NCBI GenBank assembly: GCA_026712905.1
Contig: JAPOPM010000066.1
Span: 1 to 38,064, forward strand
Source: Deltaproteobacteria bacterium
GTDB taxonomy: Bacteria > Desulfobacterota > Binatia > UBA9968 > JAJDTQ01
DNA: 38,064 nucleotides
Direction of reading: 5' to 3'
The position numbers were made by a program, and so were the translations under genes. The notes under the pieces were generated by a model. The model had not been told where the DNA came from, searched no databases, and saw nothing but the letters and a program-made list of their open reading frames with translations. Shown piece after piece: positions 14,496-23,219 of the stretch (its first letter is position 1; each line of letters opens with the position of its first letter).

Positions 14496-15344
14496 TCAGC
14501 GGTGCGCGCGGGTGAACTCCAGTGTGCGCTCGCACACGTTCTCGGTGGTCTGGTCGGGGGGCATGACGTTCCAGAACTCGCCGTTGGGAAGACACTCGCG
14601 CAGGTAGTGCGCTCCTGAGGTGGCGTGGGACGCGTCGTCGCCGGGCATGATCACGGCCGGCGCCTTGATGCCCATGACTTCCTCGGCGGTGGCGCCGGTG
14701 GCGGTGTCGCGGTCGAACAGGTCCGGACCGCAGGTCGCGATGATCCCCATGTAGCGGTCCGGGTCCTCGGCGGCGAATTGCTCGGCGAAGGCGCTGTCCC
14801 GGGCGATGACCGAAGCCCAGGGCCCGGACTCGGGATCGGCCCAGAAGGTCGTCCCCTTCGACGCCCGTTCCACGACCCCGTCGAGGCCGTTCTCCCGGAC
14901 GAATCCGAGGTGGTTGGCCCAGCGCGCCTGGCACGAGGCCTTCCATCGGTATCCCCCCACCGGCCAGTGGAGGACCAATCCGCGGGTCCGTTCCGGAAAG
15001 TTGACGCCGAAGGAGAGCGCCACCGAGCAGCCCATGCAGCCGCCCATGACGAAAGCGGAGTCGATGCCGAGGTGATCCAGGAGTTGTTTCCCCTGGGTGG
15101 CGTAGGTGGTCCAGGTGATGCGCTCCACGCGGCCGCCGGACTGCCCGGACTCGCGCCGGTCGTAGGCGATGACCTGGTGTTCGGTGGCGAGCTTCGCCAG
15201 GGCGTCGAGGCCCTTCCAGGCCGTGGACACGCGCCACTTCTCGATGGTGGAATCGAATCCCCCGGGCGCCAGCATCAGCAAAGGCGGACCGGAGCCATGG
15301 ATTTCATAATAGACCTCGATACCGTCGATGACAGCAGTCGACAT
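14496..15344 (-). CDS. Alpha/beta-hydrolase-fold protein with Cys at the nucleophile elbow
   Basis: A 282-residue alpha/beta hydrolase. The oxyanion region (LLMLAPGGFDS), the YDRRESGQSGG loop and the nucleophile elbow GGCMG (101-105) are clear. The elbow residue is Cys103 instead of the usual Ser or Asp. The acid is probably Asp236 or Asp237, but the histidine normally found near the C-terminus (GxGH region) is not obvious: that stretch reads WNVMPPDQT. It may be a thiol hydrolase like dienelactone hydrolase or may have lost hydrolytic activity. The ATG at 15344 has GGAGG upstream; an upstream in-frame start adds an unlikely extension. It is cotranscribed with the cyclodeaminase-family gene. 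Confidence 0.85.
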   Translation of the reverse strand: MSTAVIDGIEVYYEIHGSGPPLLMLAPGGFDSTIEKWRVSTAWKGLDALAKLATEHQVIAYDRRESGQSGGRVERITWTTYATQGKQLLDHLGIDSAFVMGGCMGCSVALSFGVNFPERTRGLVLHWPVGGYRWKASCQARWANHLGFVRENGLDGVVERASKGTTFWADPESGPWASVIARDSAFAEQFAAEDPDRYMGIIATCGPDLFDRDTATGATAEEVMGIKAPAVIMPGDDASHATSGAHYLRECLPNGEFWNVMPPDQTTENVCERTLEFTRAHR

Positions 15345-15502
15345 GCAGTTCCTCCCGAAAAATCCGTACACACGCGCGTATCGCGCATTGTCGGAGCTTG
15401 GATGATGTTGCCCCACGACTAGCCCAAGCGACCGGGCCAGTCAAATTCCCCGGCTCACCCCACCTGGATTCCCCCTTCCGGGAGAATGACGTTCACACTG
15501 CA

Positions 15503-15532
15503 TTGACCCCATTGAGTCTCTGGCCCTATAAT
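15503..15532 (+). promoter_or_regulatory. Promoter of the amidohydrolase gene
   Basis: TTGACC (15503-15508) and a perfect TATAAT (15527-15532) are 18 bases apart. The start site would be near 15539, about 30 bases before the ATG at 15571, with GGAGG at 15556-15560 in between. This is one of the best promoter matches in the window. Confidence 0.7.
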
Positions 15533-15570
15533 CCGCGCTTCATGGTCCGGTGATTGGAGGAAACCTTTAC

Positions 15571-16500
15571 ATGTTGATCGACTGGCATTCACACCATACC
15601 GCCCCGGAAGTCGTGGACGCGTTCAAGCAGAAGGCCGGCAAGGCGCCCAAGGTCGACGGCTACGACTCGAAGGACTTCGACAAACGGCTCGCGGAACTGG
15701 ACGAGGCGGGCATCGACTTCCAACTCGTCTGCCAGGGGGCGAGCGAGGACGCCGACCAGCTCGGCGACGCGGACGCCATGGCGATGGCGCGCCTGTCCAA
15801 CGACGTGCTGGCGGAGCGCATCGGCGGCCATACGGACCGCTTCGGCGGCATCACGGCGCTGTCGCTCAAGAACGTCGCGGAATCGGTGGAGGAGATCGAG
15901 CGCATGGCCGCGCGCGGCTTCAAGGCGGTGCTCATCTACCCGCGGGTGGACGGGGAGATGAAAGTGGACCTGCCCGACCTCGACCCGGTGTTCGCCAAGG
16001 CGTCGGAGTTGGGCCTGCCGCTCTTCCTTCACGGCAGCGGCGGCGCCAAGGACCCCACGCTCCAGCGGCTGGAGGACGGCGGCGCCGGGGTGGCCTACAG
16101 CGTGCTGTCGGACGCGAGCGTCAACGAATGCGTCATGCGCATGATCGCCAGCGGCCTCTTCGACCGCTACCCGAAGCTCCGGGTCGTGATACGCAGCGGC
16201 GGCGGCGGCATCCCGCTGCTGGTTCAGAGGATGTTCTGGAAACACAAGGGTCCGGAGGGCGAGAAGCGCTACTCCGATATCTTCCTGGAACACTTCTCCA
16301 TCGACACGGCGAGCGTCCGGCCCAAGGCGCTGCCCTTTCTCGCCGACGTGATGGGGTCCGAAGGTATCGTATTCGGGTCGGACTACTGTGGCGGGTTGGG
16401 GCCGCTCAAGAAAGCGTTGACCGTCGTGGACGAGCAGGAGAACGCCTCGGAGATCCGCGCGCGCACGGAGCGGATCTCGCGCGCGATGCTGCGCCTGTAG
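15571..16500 (+). CDS. Amidohydrolase-2 family protein (ACMSD-like TIM barrel)
   Basis: A 309-residue TIM-barrel protein of the amidohydrolase 2 family, which includes ACMS decarboxylase and LigW/LigJ-type enzymes. The metal-binding pattern is partly present: WHSHH with His6 and His8, FLHG with His154, and GSDY with Asp271. The usual fourth ligand, a histidine in an AHGGG motif, reads RSGGGG here (Ser209). The start at 15571 follows GGAGG and a strong promoter; the upstream GTG at 15550 lies before the ribosome binding site. The gene is transcribed alone on the plus strand between two minus-strand groups and is convergent with the luciferase-like gene. The substrate is unknown. Confidence 0.87.
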   Translation: MLIDWHSHHTAPEVVDAFKQKAGKAPKVDGYDSKDFDKRLAELDEAGIDFQLVCQGASEDADQLGDADAMAMARLSNDVLAERIGGHTDRFGGITALSLKNVAESVEEIERMAARGFKAVLIYPRVDGEMKVDLPDLDPVFAKASELGLPLFLHGSGGAKDPTLQRLEDGGAGVAYSVLSDASVNECVMRMIASGLFDRYPKLRVVIRSGGGGIPLLVQRMFWKHKGPEGEKRYSDIFLEHFSIDTASVRPKALPFLADVMGSEGIVFGSDYCGGLGPLKKALTVVDEQENASEIRARTERISRAMLRL

Positions 16501-16511
16501 GGCTTCATCGG

Positions 16512-17417
16512 TCAGGACCTGACGTGCGCGGCGAAGGCCTCCAGGGTGCGCAGGAAGCTCGCGCGCGACAGAGTCGCCATGTCCAGCACGATGTGCTCGA
16601 CGCCGGCCTCCTCGAACTCGGCGATGCGCTCGCGGATCAATGACGGGGCGCCGTTGAAGGGAGTGTTGCCGGCGCGGCCGGTGTAAGGCCCCACCGGCTC
16701 GGAGACGCCCTCGATGACCAGGTTGGCGCGCAGCGACATGCCCGGCACCTGCGCGCGCTTCCGCCGCTCGCACAGCCGGGCCATGTAAGCCCTTCCCTCC
16801 TTCATCTCCGCGGCGCTCAGGCCGATCGGATGCCATCCGTCGCCCAATTCCACCGCGCGCCGCATGGCGCGCTTGCTCCTGCCGCCGATCCAGATGGGCG
16901 GCCCCGATTGCTGCACCGGCCGCGGCGACGTGTACACCTTGTCGAAGTTGAAGTACCTGCCGCTGAAGCCCATTTCGTCGTGGCTCCAGGCCTCCCGGAT
17001 CACGCGCAGGTACTCGTCGCTCACGTCGCCGCGCTCTTCGAACGGCACTCCCAGCGCGTTGAACTCCCCCTCCATGTAACCGGCGGCCGCGCCGAAGATC
17101 ACCCGGCCGCCGGAAAGCACGTCGATGCTGGCCAGCATCTTGGCCATGACCAGGGGGTTGCGGTACCCCAGCACGATGATGCTGCTGCCGAGCTGCGCCC
17201 GCTCGGACACCGCCGCCAGGTAGCTGAACACCGTGAACGCTTCCAGCATGTGTTCGCGGTAGATCAACTGGGCCTCACGCACGCCTTCAGGGATCACCAC
17301 GTGGTCCGTCACCCAGATGGAATCGAACCCCGTCCGCTCGATCTCCGTGACGGCCTCCACCAACTCCGCGCTCTCCACCTCCCGGCCGTAATGAGTGAGA
17401 CAAACCCCGAACTTCAT
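16512..17417 (-). CDS. LLM-class (luciferase-like) oxidoreductase, probably F420-dependent
   Basis: A 301-residue luciferase-like monooxygenase-fold protein. Landmarks are MKFGVCLTHYG at strand 1, GFDSIWVTDHVVIP (34-47), LGSSIIVLGYRNPLVMAKML, LDVLSGGRVIFGAAAGYMEGEF and PPIWIGGRSKRAMRRAVELG. The DHVVIP and GGR-type motifs resemble F420-dependent oxidoreductases of the TIGR03619 type more than FMN luciferases, but cofactor choice cannot be proved from sequence. It is the last gene in a minus-strand run with glyoxalase I (10 bases upstream), the histidine phosphatase and the ppiD-like gene. It ends 11 bases from the convergent amidohydrolase. Confidence 0.9.
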   Translation of the reverse strand: MKFGVCLTHYGREVESAELVEAVTEIERTGFDSIWVTDHVVIPEGVREAQLIYREHMLEAFTVFSYLAAVSERAQLGSSIIVLGYRNPLVMAKMLASIDVLSGGRVIFGAAAGYMEGEFNALGVPFEERGDVSDEYLRVIREAWSHDEMGFSGRYFNFDKVYTSPRPVQQSGPPIWIGGRSKRAMRRAVELGDGWHPIGLSAAEMKEGRAYMARLCERRKRAQVPGMSLRANLVIEGVSEPVGPYTGRAGNTPFNGAPSLIRERIAEFEEAGVEHIVLDMATLSRASFLRTLEAFAAHVRS

Positions 17418-17427
17418 CTTATCCCCC

Positions 17428-17814
17428 CTACTCCTTGCGCGTGGTCAACTCGATCTTGTAGCCGTTGGGATCCTCCACGAACGCGATGACCCCGCCGCCA
17501 TGCTTCATGGGACCGGCGTCGCGGGTGACCTTGACCCCCTTCTCGCGCAGGTCGTCGCAGGTGGCGTACACGTCGGGCACGCCGATGGCGATGTGGCCGA
17601 ACCCGTCGCCCACGTCGTAGTCGTGGGTGTCCCAGTTGTAGGTCAGCTCGATGACGGCGCTGTCCTCCTCGGAGCCGTAACCCACGAAGGTGTTGGTGAA
17701 GCGGCCGGACTCGTAGTCCTTCCGCTTCAGGACCGTCATCCCCAATCCGTCACAATAGAACTTGAGGCTCTCGTCCAGGTGCTTGACCCGGATCATGGTG
17801 TGAACGATTCTCAT
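17428..17814 (-). CDS. gloA: Lactoylglutathione lyase (glyoxalase I)
   Basis: A 128-residue VOC-fold protein that isomerises the methylglyoxal-glutathione hemithioacetal to S-lactoylglutathione. The four metal ligands fall exactly where the Escherichia coli enzyme has them: His5 (RIVHTMIRV), Glu56 (AVIELTYNW), His74 (GFGHIAIGV) and Glu122 (GYKIELT). The AFVEDPNGYKIEL motif is nearly identical to GloA. The length indicates the short, nickel-type bacterial class. It is followed after 10 bases by the luciferase-like gene and preceded after 55 bases by the histidine phosphatase gene, probably one transcript. No glyoxalase II is in the window. Confidence 0.94.
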   Translation of the reverse strand: MRIVHTMIRVKHLDESLKFYCDGLGMTVLKRKDYESGRFTNTFVGYGSEEDSAVIELTYNWDTHDYDVGDGFGHIAIGVPDVYATCDDLREKGVKVTRDAGPMKHGGGVIAFVEDPNGYKIELTTRKE

Positions 17815-17869
17815 GCCGTTCTCCTTTCCTGCGTTGCCGAGCGCGGAATCCGCCGCCGCGCCGTTCGGT

Positions 17870-18484
17870 TCACTCGCAGACCCGCACCGGATCCGCCACG
17901 ACCTCCCGGATGGCCCAGCCCTCCGACCGTGTGAAGCTCACGTGGCTCAGTTCGCAGGGCTTGAGATGGAACGTACGATACTGGTTCAGCGAGGTCCCGC
18001 TGATACGGCACAGGGCCGAAACAATCGGGAAGCTGTGGCTCACCACGAGGATCGCGTCTTCGTCGTCGTGCCCCTCGACAATGCGGTTGAGCGCGCACCA
18101 GACCCGGCGGTCCACGTCGAGCAGGCGCTCCCCCCCGGGCAACTCCACGCGCACGGGGTGCGTCCGCCATTGCTCGATCAACTCCCCGAACCGCTCCCGC
18201 ACCTCCACGAAGGTAAGCCCCTCCATCTCCCCGTGGTCGAGCTCGCGCAGGTCCGGCTCGATCCTGACCGCGACTTCGTGAGGACCGCCGACGATTTCCG
18301 CGGTCTCCCGAGCGCGCCGCAGATCACTGGAGTACACGGCGTCGATGCGTCTGCGGCTCAGGTGGGCGGCCACCTCGCCTGCCTGACGCTGGCCGGTCTC
18401 GTTCAGCTCGATGTCCGAGCTTCCCTGGCACCGCCCCTCATGGTTCCAGCGGGTCTCGCCGTGGCGTAGCAGGAAGATCTGCAT
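17870..18484 (-). CDS. Histidine phosphatase family protein
   Basis: A 204-residue branch-1 histidine phosphatase. RHGET (7-11) holds the phosphorylated His8, and further signature parts are AVYSSDLRRARETAEIV, LRELDHGEMEGLT and VVSHSFPI with the second catalytic histidine. The family includes cofactor-dependent phosphoglycerate mutases and alpha-ribazole phosphatase (CobC). A cobalamin adenosyltransferase is encoded elsewhere in the window, but not adjacent, so CobC is only a possibility. It starts 15 bases after the ppiD-like gene and belongs to that minus-strand operon. Confidence 0.9.
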   Translation of the reverse strand: MQIFLLRHGETRWNHEGRCQGSSDIELNETGQRQAGEVAAHLSRRRIDAVYSSDLRRARETAEIVGGPHEVAVRIEPDLRELDHGEMEGLTFVEVRERFGELIEQWRTHPVRVELPGGERLLDVDRRVWCALNRIVEGHDDEDAILVVSHSFPIVSALCRISGTSLNQYRTFHLKPCELSHVSFTRSEGWAIREVVADPVRVCE

Positions 18485-18499
18485 GGGAAAGCGCGCGCG

Positions 18500-20398
18500 T
18501 CAGATGAATTCCGGATGGATCTCGATCTTGGCGTTGGCCTTGAGGTCCTCGATCAGGCGGCTGAAGGCGCGCTGCCCTTTTTCCTCGTGTATCTGCCGCG
18601 TGAGGTCCTCCTTCTCCTTCTCCAGACCCGCGAGATCGGCTTCGACGGCGGTTCTCAGCACCATCACGTAGAACGAGTCGCCCTGAGCGTAGGCCGCGTC
18701 CACCACCGGATTCGCCTTGGATGCGGTAAGACGGCCGAGGGGCAAGGGGAGTATCCCGATCTCGGGAACGTTCGCCTGCTTGCGCGGGAAGAGGCCGGTG
18801 TCCTCCACCGCGAGGCTCTGAGCCGCCGCGGCTTGGCGCAGGTCCGTGCCGCCCTTGATCTCGGCCAGGAATGCCTCCGCCTTCTTCTGGGCTTGCTCGC
18901 GCGCCTTCCTGCGCGCGAGCGTCTCCTGGATCCGTTCCTTCACGTCGTCAAGCGGCGGCACCGCCGGCTCGACACGCTCGGCCCCCTGGAGAAGATAAAA
19001 CGCGTCCGGCGAAGCGACGATGGGACCTGTCTGGTCCGTCCGGAGCGTGAGGGCGGCGCGATAGAACTCTTCCACGTCGCCGATGGCGTCGAGCGTCTCG
19101 CCGGCGCTGAACAAGCGCGTCTCACCCGGTTCGATGCCGCGCTCCTTGGCCACCTGCGCCAGCGCCACGCCGTCCAGCGCCCTTTCCCGATCCTCCTCCA
19201 CGGCACGGGCCGCGCGCGCCCCGCCGCGCTCCCGCTTGAGCGCGGCGGCGATCTCGTCGTGTACCTCCTCCAACTCACGTATCTTGTCTTCCCGCCGCTC
19301 GACGGCCTTCAGCAGGTGCAGCCCGAGGGAGCTCTCAAGCACGTCGCTGATCGCGCCCTCCTCCATGGCAAAGAGGGCCTCGTCCAGCGGGTCCACGAGC
19401 TGTCCCCGGACGACGAAGCCCATGTCACCCCCCTCGGCGGCGCTCTCGTCCTTGGAGTGCTGTTTCGCCAACTCGGCGAAATCGGCTCCTTCGCGGGCCT
19501 GCTTCAAGAGGGCTTCCAGTTGTTCGCGCGCCGCCGCCTTGTCTTCGGGAGAGGTTGCTTCGTCGGTCGGGATGAAGATCTGACTGAACTTAACCGCCTC
19601 CGGCTGGCGGAACCGCCGTTCGCGGTAGACGTCGTAGTAGGCCTGGACGTCCGCGTTCGACACCTCGATGTCCTCGGCGAAACGGTCCACACGATACTCC
19701 AGGTAGCGCGTCTTGACCTTGAGCGGCTCCCGCAGGAGCGCCCCGTTGCCGTCGTAGTAGGTCTGGATATCCTCGTCGGTCACCTCCGCTCCCTCGGCGA
19801 AGTCATCCGTGGCGAAACGGACGAAGTCCAGTGCAATCTCCTCGTTCTCCACGCGGTAGCGCTCTTCGACTTCCGCCGCGGTCACCGGAATGGAATCCCC
19901 GATGAGGCTCCGGAGCTTCTGGATCGCCAAGGCCTCGCGCTGCTGCGTCTCGAACTCCGTGGGGGTCAGCCCTTGCCCGCGCAGCGCCAGGCGGTAGGCG
20001 TTCCGGTCGAACCGGCCGCCCGCCTGGAAGGCCGGGTGGCTGGCGATGCCGTCGGCCAGCTCGCCGTCCGTGACCTTGAGGCCCAGATCGTGCGCGGCCT
20101 GCAACAGCAGACGCTGCTGGATCAACTCCTCCAGCAACTGGCCGCGCAGGTTGAGCGCCTCGATGTCCGCGGGCGACAGCCGCCCGCCGGCCAGTTGCCG
20201 GTAGGTCTGAAGCATTCGATAATACTGGCTTTCAAGCTCGGTGTAGGTGATCGGGTCGCCGTTCACCTCGGCGATGGTGACGACCTGCTGCTGTCCCCCC
20301 TGGGGCCCCACGCCGACCATGACGAACGCCAGCACGCCGACCCCGAGCAAGAGCAGCACCAGCCACGACCGTTTCCGTTTCCGCAACACGTCAAGCAT
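18500..20398 (-). CDS. ppiD: PpiD/SurA-type peptidylprolyl isomerase, membrane-anchored
   Basis: A 632-residue protein with the PpiD plan: a short cytoplasmic basic N-terminus, one membrane segment (about residues 13-32), a SurA_N-like chaperone domain (to about 230), a parvulin domain (about 268-365, with VKFSQIFIPTDEA, FAELAKQHSKDESAAEGGDM and SLGLHLLKAVERR) and a long C-terminal chaperone-like region that may hold a second, degenerate parvulin domain. It should help fold proteins leaving the Sec translocon. It is divergent from mreB and leads the ppiD-phosphatase-gloA-LLM run. A good promoter lies 100-130 bases upstream. Confidence 0.9.
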   Translation of the reverse strand: MLDVLRKRKRSWLVLLLLGVGVLAFVMVGVGPQGGQQQVVTIAEVNGDPITYTELESQYYRMLQTYRQLAGGRLSPADIEALNLRGQLLEELIQQRLLLQAAHDLGLKVTDGELADGIASHPAFQAGGRFDRNAYRLALRGQGLTPTEFETQQREALAIQKLRSLIGDSIPVTAAEVEERYRVENEEIALDFVRFATDDFAEGAEVTDEDIQTYYDGNGALLREPLKVKTRYLEYRVDRFAEDIEVSNADVQAYYDVYRERRFRQPEAVKFSQIFIPTDEATSPEDKAAAREQLEALLKQAREGADFAELAKQHSKDESAAEGGDMGFVVRGQLVDPLDEALFAMEEGAISDVLESSLGLHLLKAVERREDKIRELEEVHDEIAAALKRERGGARAARAVEEDRERALDGVALAQVAKERGIEPGETRLFSAGETLDAIGDVEEFYRAALTLRTDQTGPIVASPDAFYLLQGAERVEPAVPPLDDVKERIQETLARRKAREQAQKKAEAFLAEIKGGTDLRQAAAAQSLAVEDTGLFPRKQANVPEIGILPLPLGRLTASKANPVVDAAYAQGDSFYVMVLRTAVEADLAGLEKEKEDLTRQIHEEKGQRAFSRLIEDLKANAKIEIHPEFI

Positions 20399-20503
20399 TT
20401 CCGAGAAGCTCCTTGCGATACTTCAGTACTTCAGAGTGGTAATCCACGTCCGCCCGCCCCGACGGCCGTTTCCCTGGGACATCCGGACAAGGCGAACCGT
20501 GTC

Positions 20504-20532
20504 ATTATAGGTACCCGTCATTGTGATGTGAA
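20504..20532 (-). promoter_or_regulatory. Promoter of the ppiD-like gene
   Basis: On the minus strand TTCACA (20532-20527) and a perfect TATAAT (20509-20504) are 17 bases apart. The start near 20497 gives a leader of about 100 bases before the ATG at 20398. No comparably good promoter was found for mreB in the rest of the 261-base divergent spacer. Confidence 0.7.
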
Positions 20533-20620
20533 GCGGATGAACGGCCGGGGCGACGAGCAATATCGTCCGCCGGGGACACTCCGGTTTGTTGTACCGTGGG
20601 TGGACTTCTGATATCTTTGA

Positions 20621-21697
<1,077 letters not shown>

Positions 21698-21714
21698 AAG
21701 GACCGAGGACACAC

Positions 21715-22698
21715 GTGGCCGCAGCCAGCAAAGGGAAAACTGCGGACTCGCCCCGCTCATCGCCGCAACCGGCCCAATCCCGCCAGACCGACGCCCGTGC
21801 CGGCAAAGCCGGATTTCAGGCCTTGGCCGTGTTGCGTCGGTACCGGATGCCAATCCACTCCATGTGCGCCTTGGCCCTGGCATTCTATGTCGTCACGGTC
21901 TCGTCCGCCGCGCCGGAGAAGGGCGACCCGGTCACACGCACCCTGGCCAGATCGGTCAAACCGCTCCAGAAGTCGCTCCATGCGCTGGGTTCGACGATCC
22001 GCAATATTCAAATCAACTACGTAGCCTTCAAGGACCTGTGGAACGAGAACCAGGCCCTGAAGGAACAGATCGCGGCCCTGGAAGCCGAGCGCAACCGGCT
22101 CTTCGAGGCCAAACTGGCCAATGACCGCCTCACCGAGCTGCTTGAGATCCGCACGCGGATCCTGCGGGAGTCGGTGGCGGCCACGGTCATCAGCAACAGC
22201 GCCAGCAGTTGGTTTCGCACCATCACGGTGGGCAAGGGCGCCGGCTCCGGCATCCATCGAGGCATGGCGGTGATCACGCCCAGAGGGGTCGTGGGCCGGG
22301 TCGTCTCGGTGGCCGACGATACCGCCAAGGTCCTGCTGCTCACGGACCACAAGAGCGGCATCGACATCATCACCCAGCGGACGCGGGTGCGCGGCATCGT
22401 CTCGGGCTCCGTGGATGGAGAGCCCATCGTCAAGTACATGGGGCGCAACGATGACATCCGCCCCGGTGACCGGCTCATCACCTCGGGGTTGGATGGGACC
22501 TTCCCCAAGGGGCTTCTGGTGGGCACCATCGTGGAGGTCGCCGACGACGGGCCCGGGCTTTTCCGGCGTGTCCGGGTCTCGCTGGCGGTGGACCCCTTGG
22601 TGATGGAAGAGGTGCTCTTCATTTCCGACAAGCCACGACCGGCCTACTCCTCGACACCCCATCGGAACCCTCAGGCAACACCGTCCGCTACGCCATGA
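21715..22698 (+). CDS. mreC: Rod shape-determining protein MreC
   Basis: A 327-residue bitopic periplasmic scaffold. A charged N-terminal tail of about 45 residues precedes one membrane segment (MCALALAFYVVTVSSA region), then a coiled coil (about 98-140, rich in Glu, Leu and Arg) and the paired beta-barrel domains (VISNSASSWFRTITVGKGAG, GVVGRVVSVADDTAKVLLLT, and DRLITSGLDGTFPKGL). It links MreB to PBP2 and RodA. The GTG at 21715 gives a cytoplasmic tail longer than usual; an internal ATG at 21847 would remove it, but the GTG has a purine-rich site upstream and keeps the operon spacing. The stop overlaps the mreD start as ATGA. Confidence 0.94.
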   Translation: MAAASKGKTADSPRSSPQPAQSRQTDARAGKAGFQALAVLRRYRMPIHSMCALALAFYVVTVSSAAPEKGDPVTRTLARSVKPLQKSLHALGSTIRNIQINYVAFKDLWNENQALKEQIAALEAERNRLFEAKLANDRLTELLEIRTRILRESVAATVISNSASSWFRTITVGKGAGSGIHRGMAVITPRGVVGRVVSVADDTAKVLLLTDHKSGIDIITQRTRVRGIVSGSVDGEPIVKYMGRNDDIRPGDRLITSGLDGTFPKGLLVGTIVEVADDGPGLFRRVRVSLAVDPLVMEEVLFISDKPRPAYSSTPHRNPQATPSATP

Positions 22699-23219
22699 AC
22701 CTGTCGCTGGTCTTCTTCGGCATCGGTTTGATCTTCATCGTCCTTCAAGCGACGGTCCTGCACCTCGCGAGTTGGACGCCCATCATCCCCGACCTGACAC
22801 TGATCCTGTGCGTGTACTGGGCGCTCAACCGGCCGCGGGTGGATGCCGTCTGGGCAGCGTTCCTTCTCGGATACGCCGTCGACATCGTGTCGAGCCCGCA
22901 ACCCGGCGTCAACGCCCTGGCCTTCTCGGCGGTCTTTTTCGTGGTCTATCTCGTGTTCCGCTACGTCTGGACCAAGGGGCTCCTGATCAGCGCCGTCACC
23001 GTGTTCGTCGCCACATGGCTGAAGGTAGGCGCGTTGATCGCCGTGTCTCCGATGTTCGACTTGTCCGCGGGCAACTGGGTGGTGGTGGGAGACGCCGTCT
23101 TGCGGGAGGCCCTCTTCTCCGCGTGTATCGCGCCGCCTCTGTTCTTGATGCTTCGCTCCATCCAGAACCGCATGGAAGCCGTGAAAAAGTCCTCGTCCCT
23201 CGCCAATGCTTCCTCTTAG
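22695..23219 (+). CDS. mreD: Rod shape-determining protein MreD
   Basis: A 174-residue, strongly hydrophobic protein with about five membrane segments (for example LVFFGIGLIFIVLQATVLHL and the LAFSAVFFVVYLVFRYVW stretch) and the family landmark PDLTLILCVYWAL near residue 35. It is the integral membrane member of the elongasome. The sequence itself is poorly conserved, so the call leans on hydropathy and position: its start overlaps the mreC stop, and its end overlaps the PBP2 gene by 14 bases. Confidence 0.93.
   Translation: MNLSLVFFGIGLIFIVLQATVLHLASWTPIIPDLTLILCVYWALNRPRVDAVWAAFLLGYAVDIVSSPQPGVNALAFSAVFFVVYLVFRYVWTKGLLISAVTVFVATWLKVGALIAVSPMFDLSAGNWVVVGDAVLREALFSACIAPPLFLMLRSIQNRMEAVKKSSSLANASS

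Noticed and set aside
18515-20611. 698-codon plus-strand reading frame
   Set aside because: It is antisense to the ppiD-like gene, which has clear domains and a promoter; the plus-strand product is compositionally biased.
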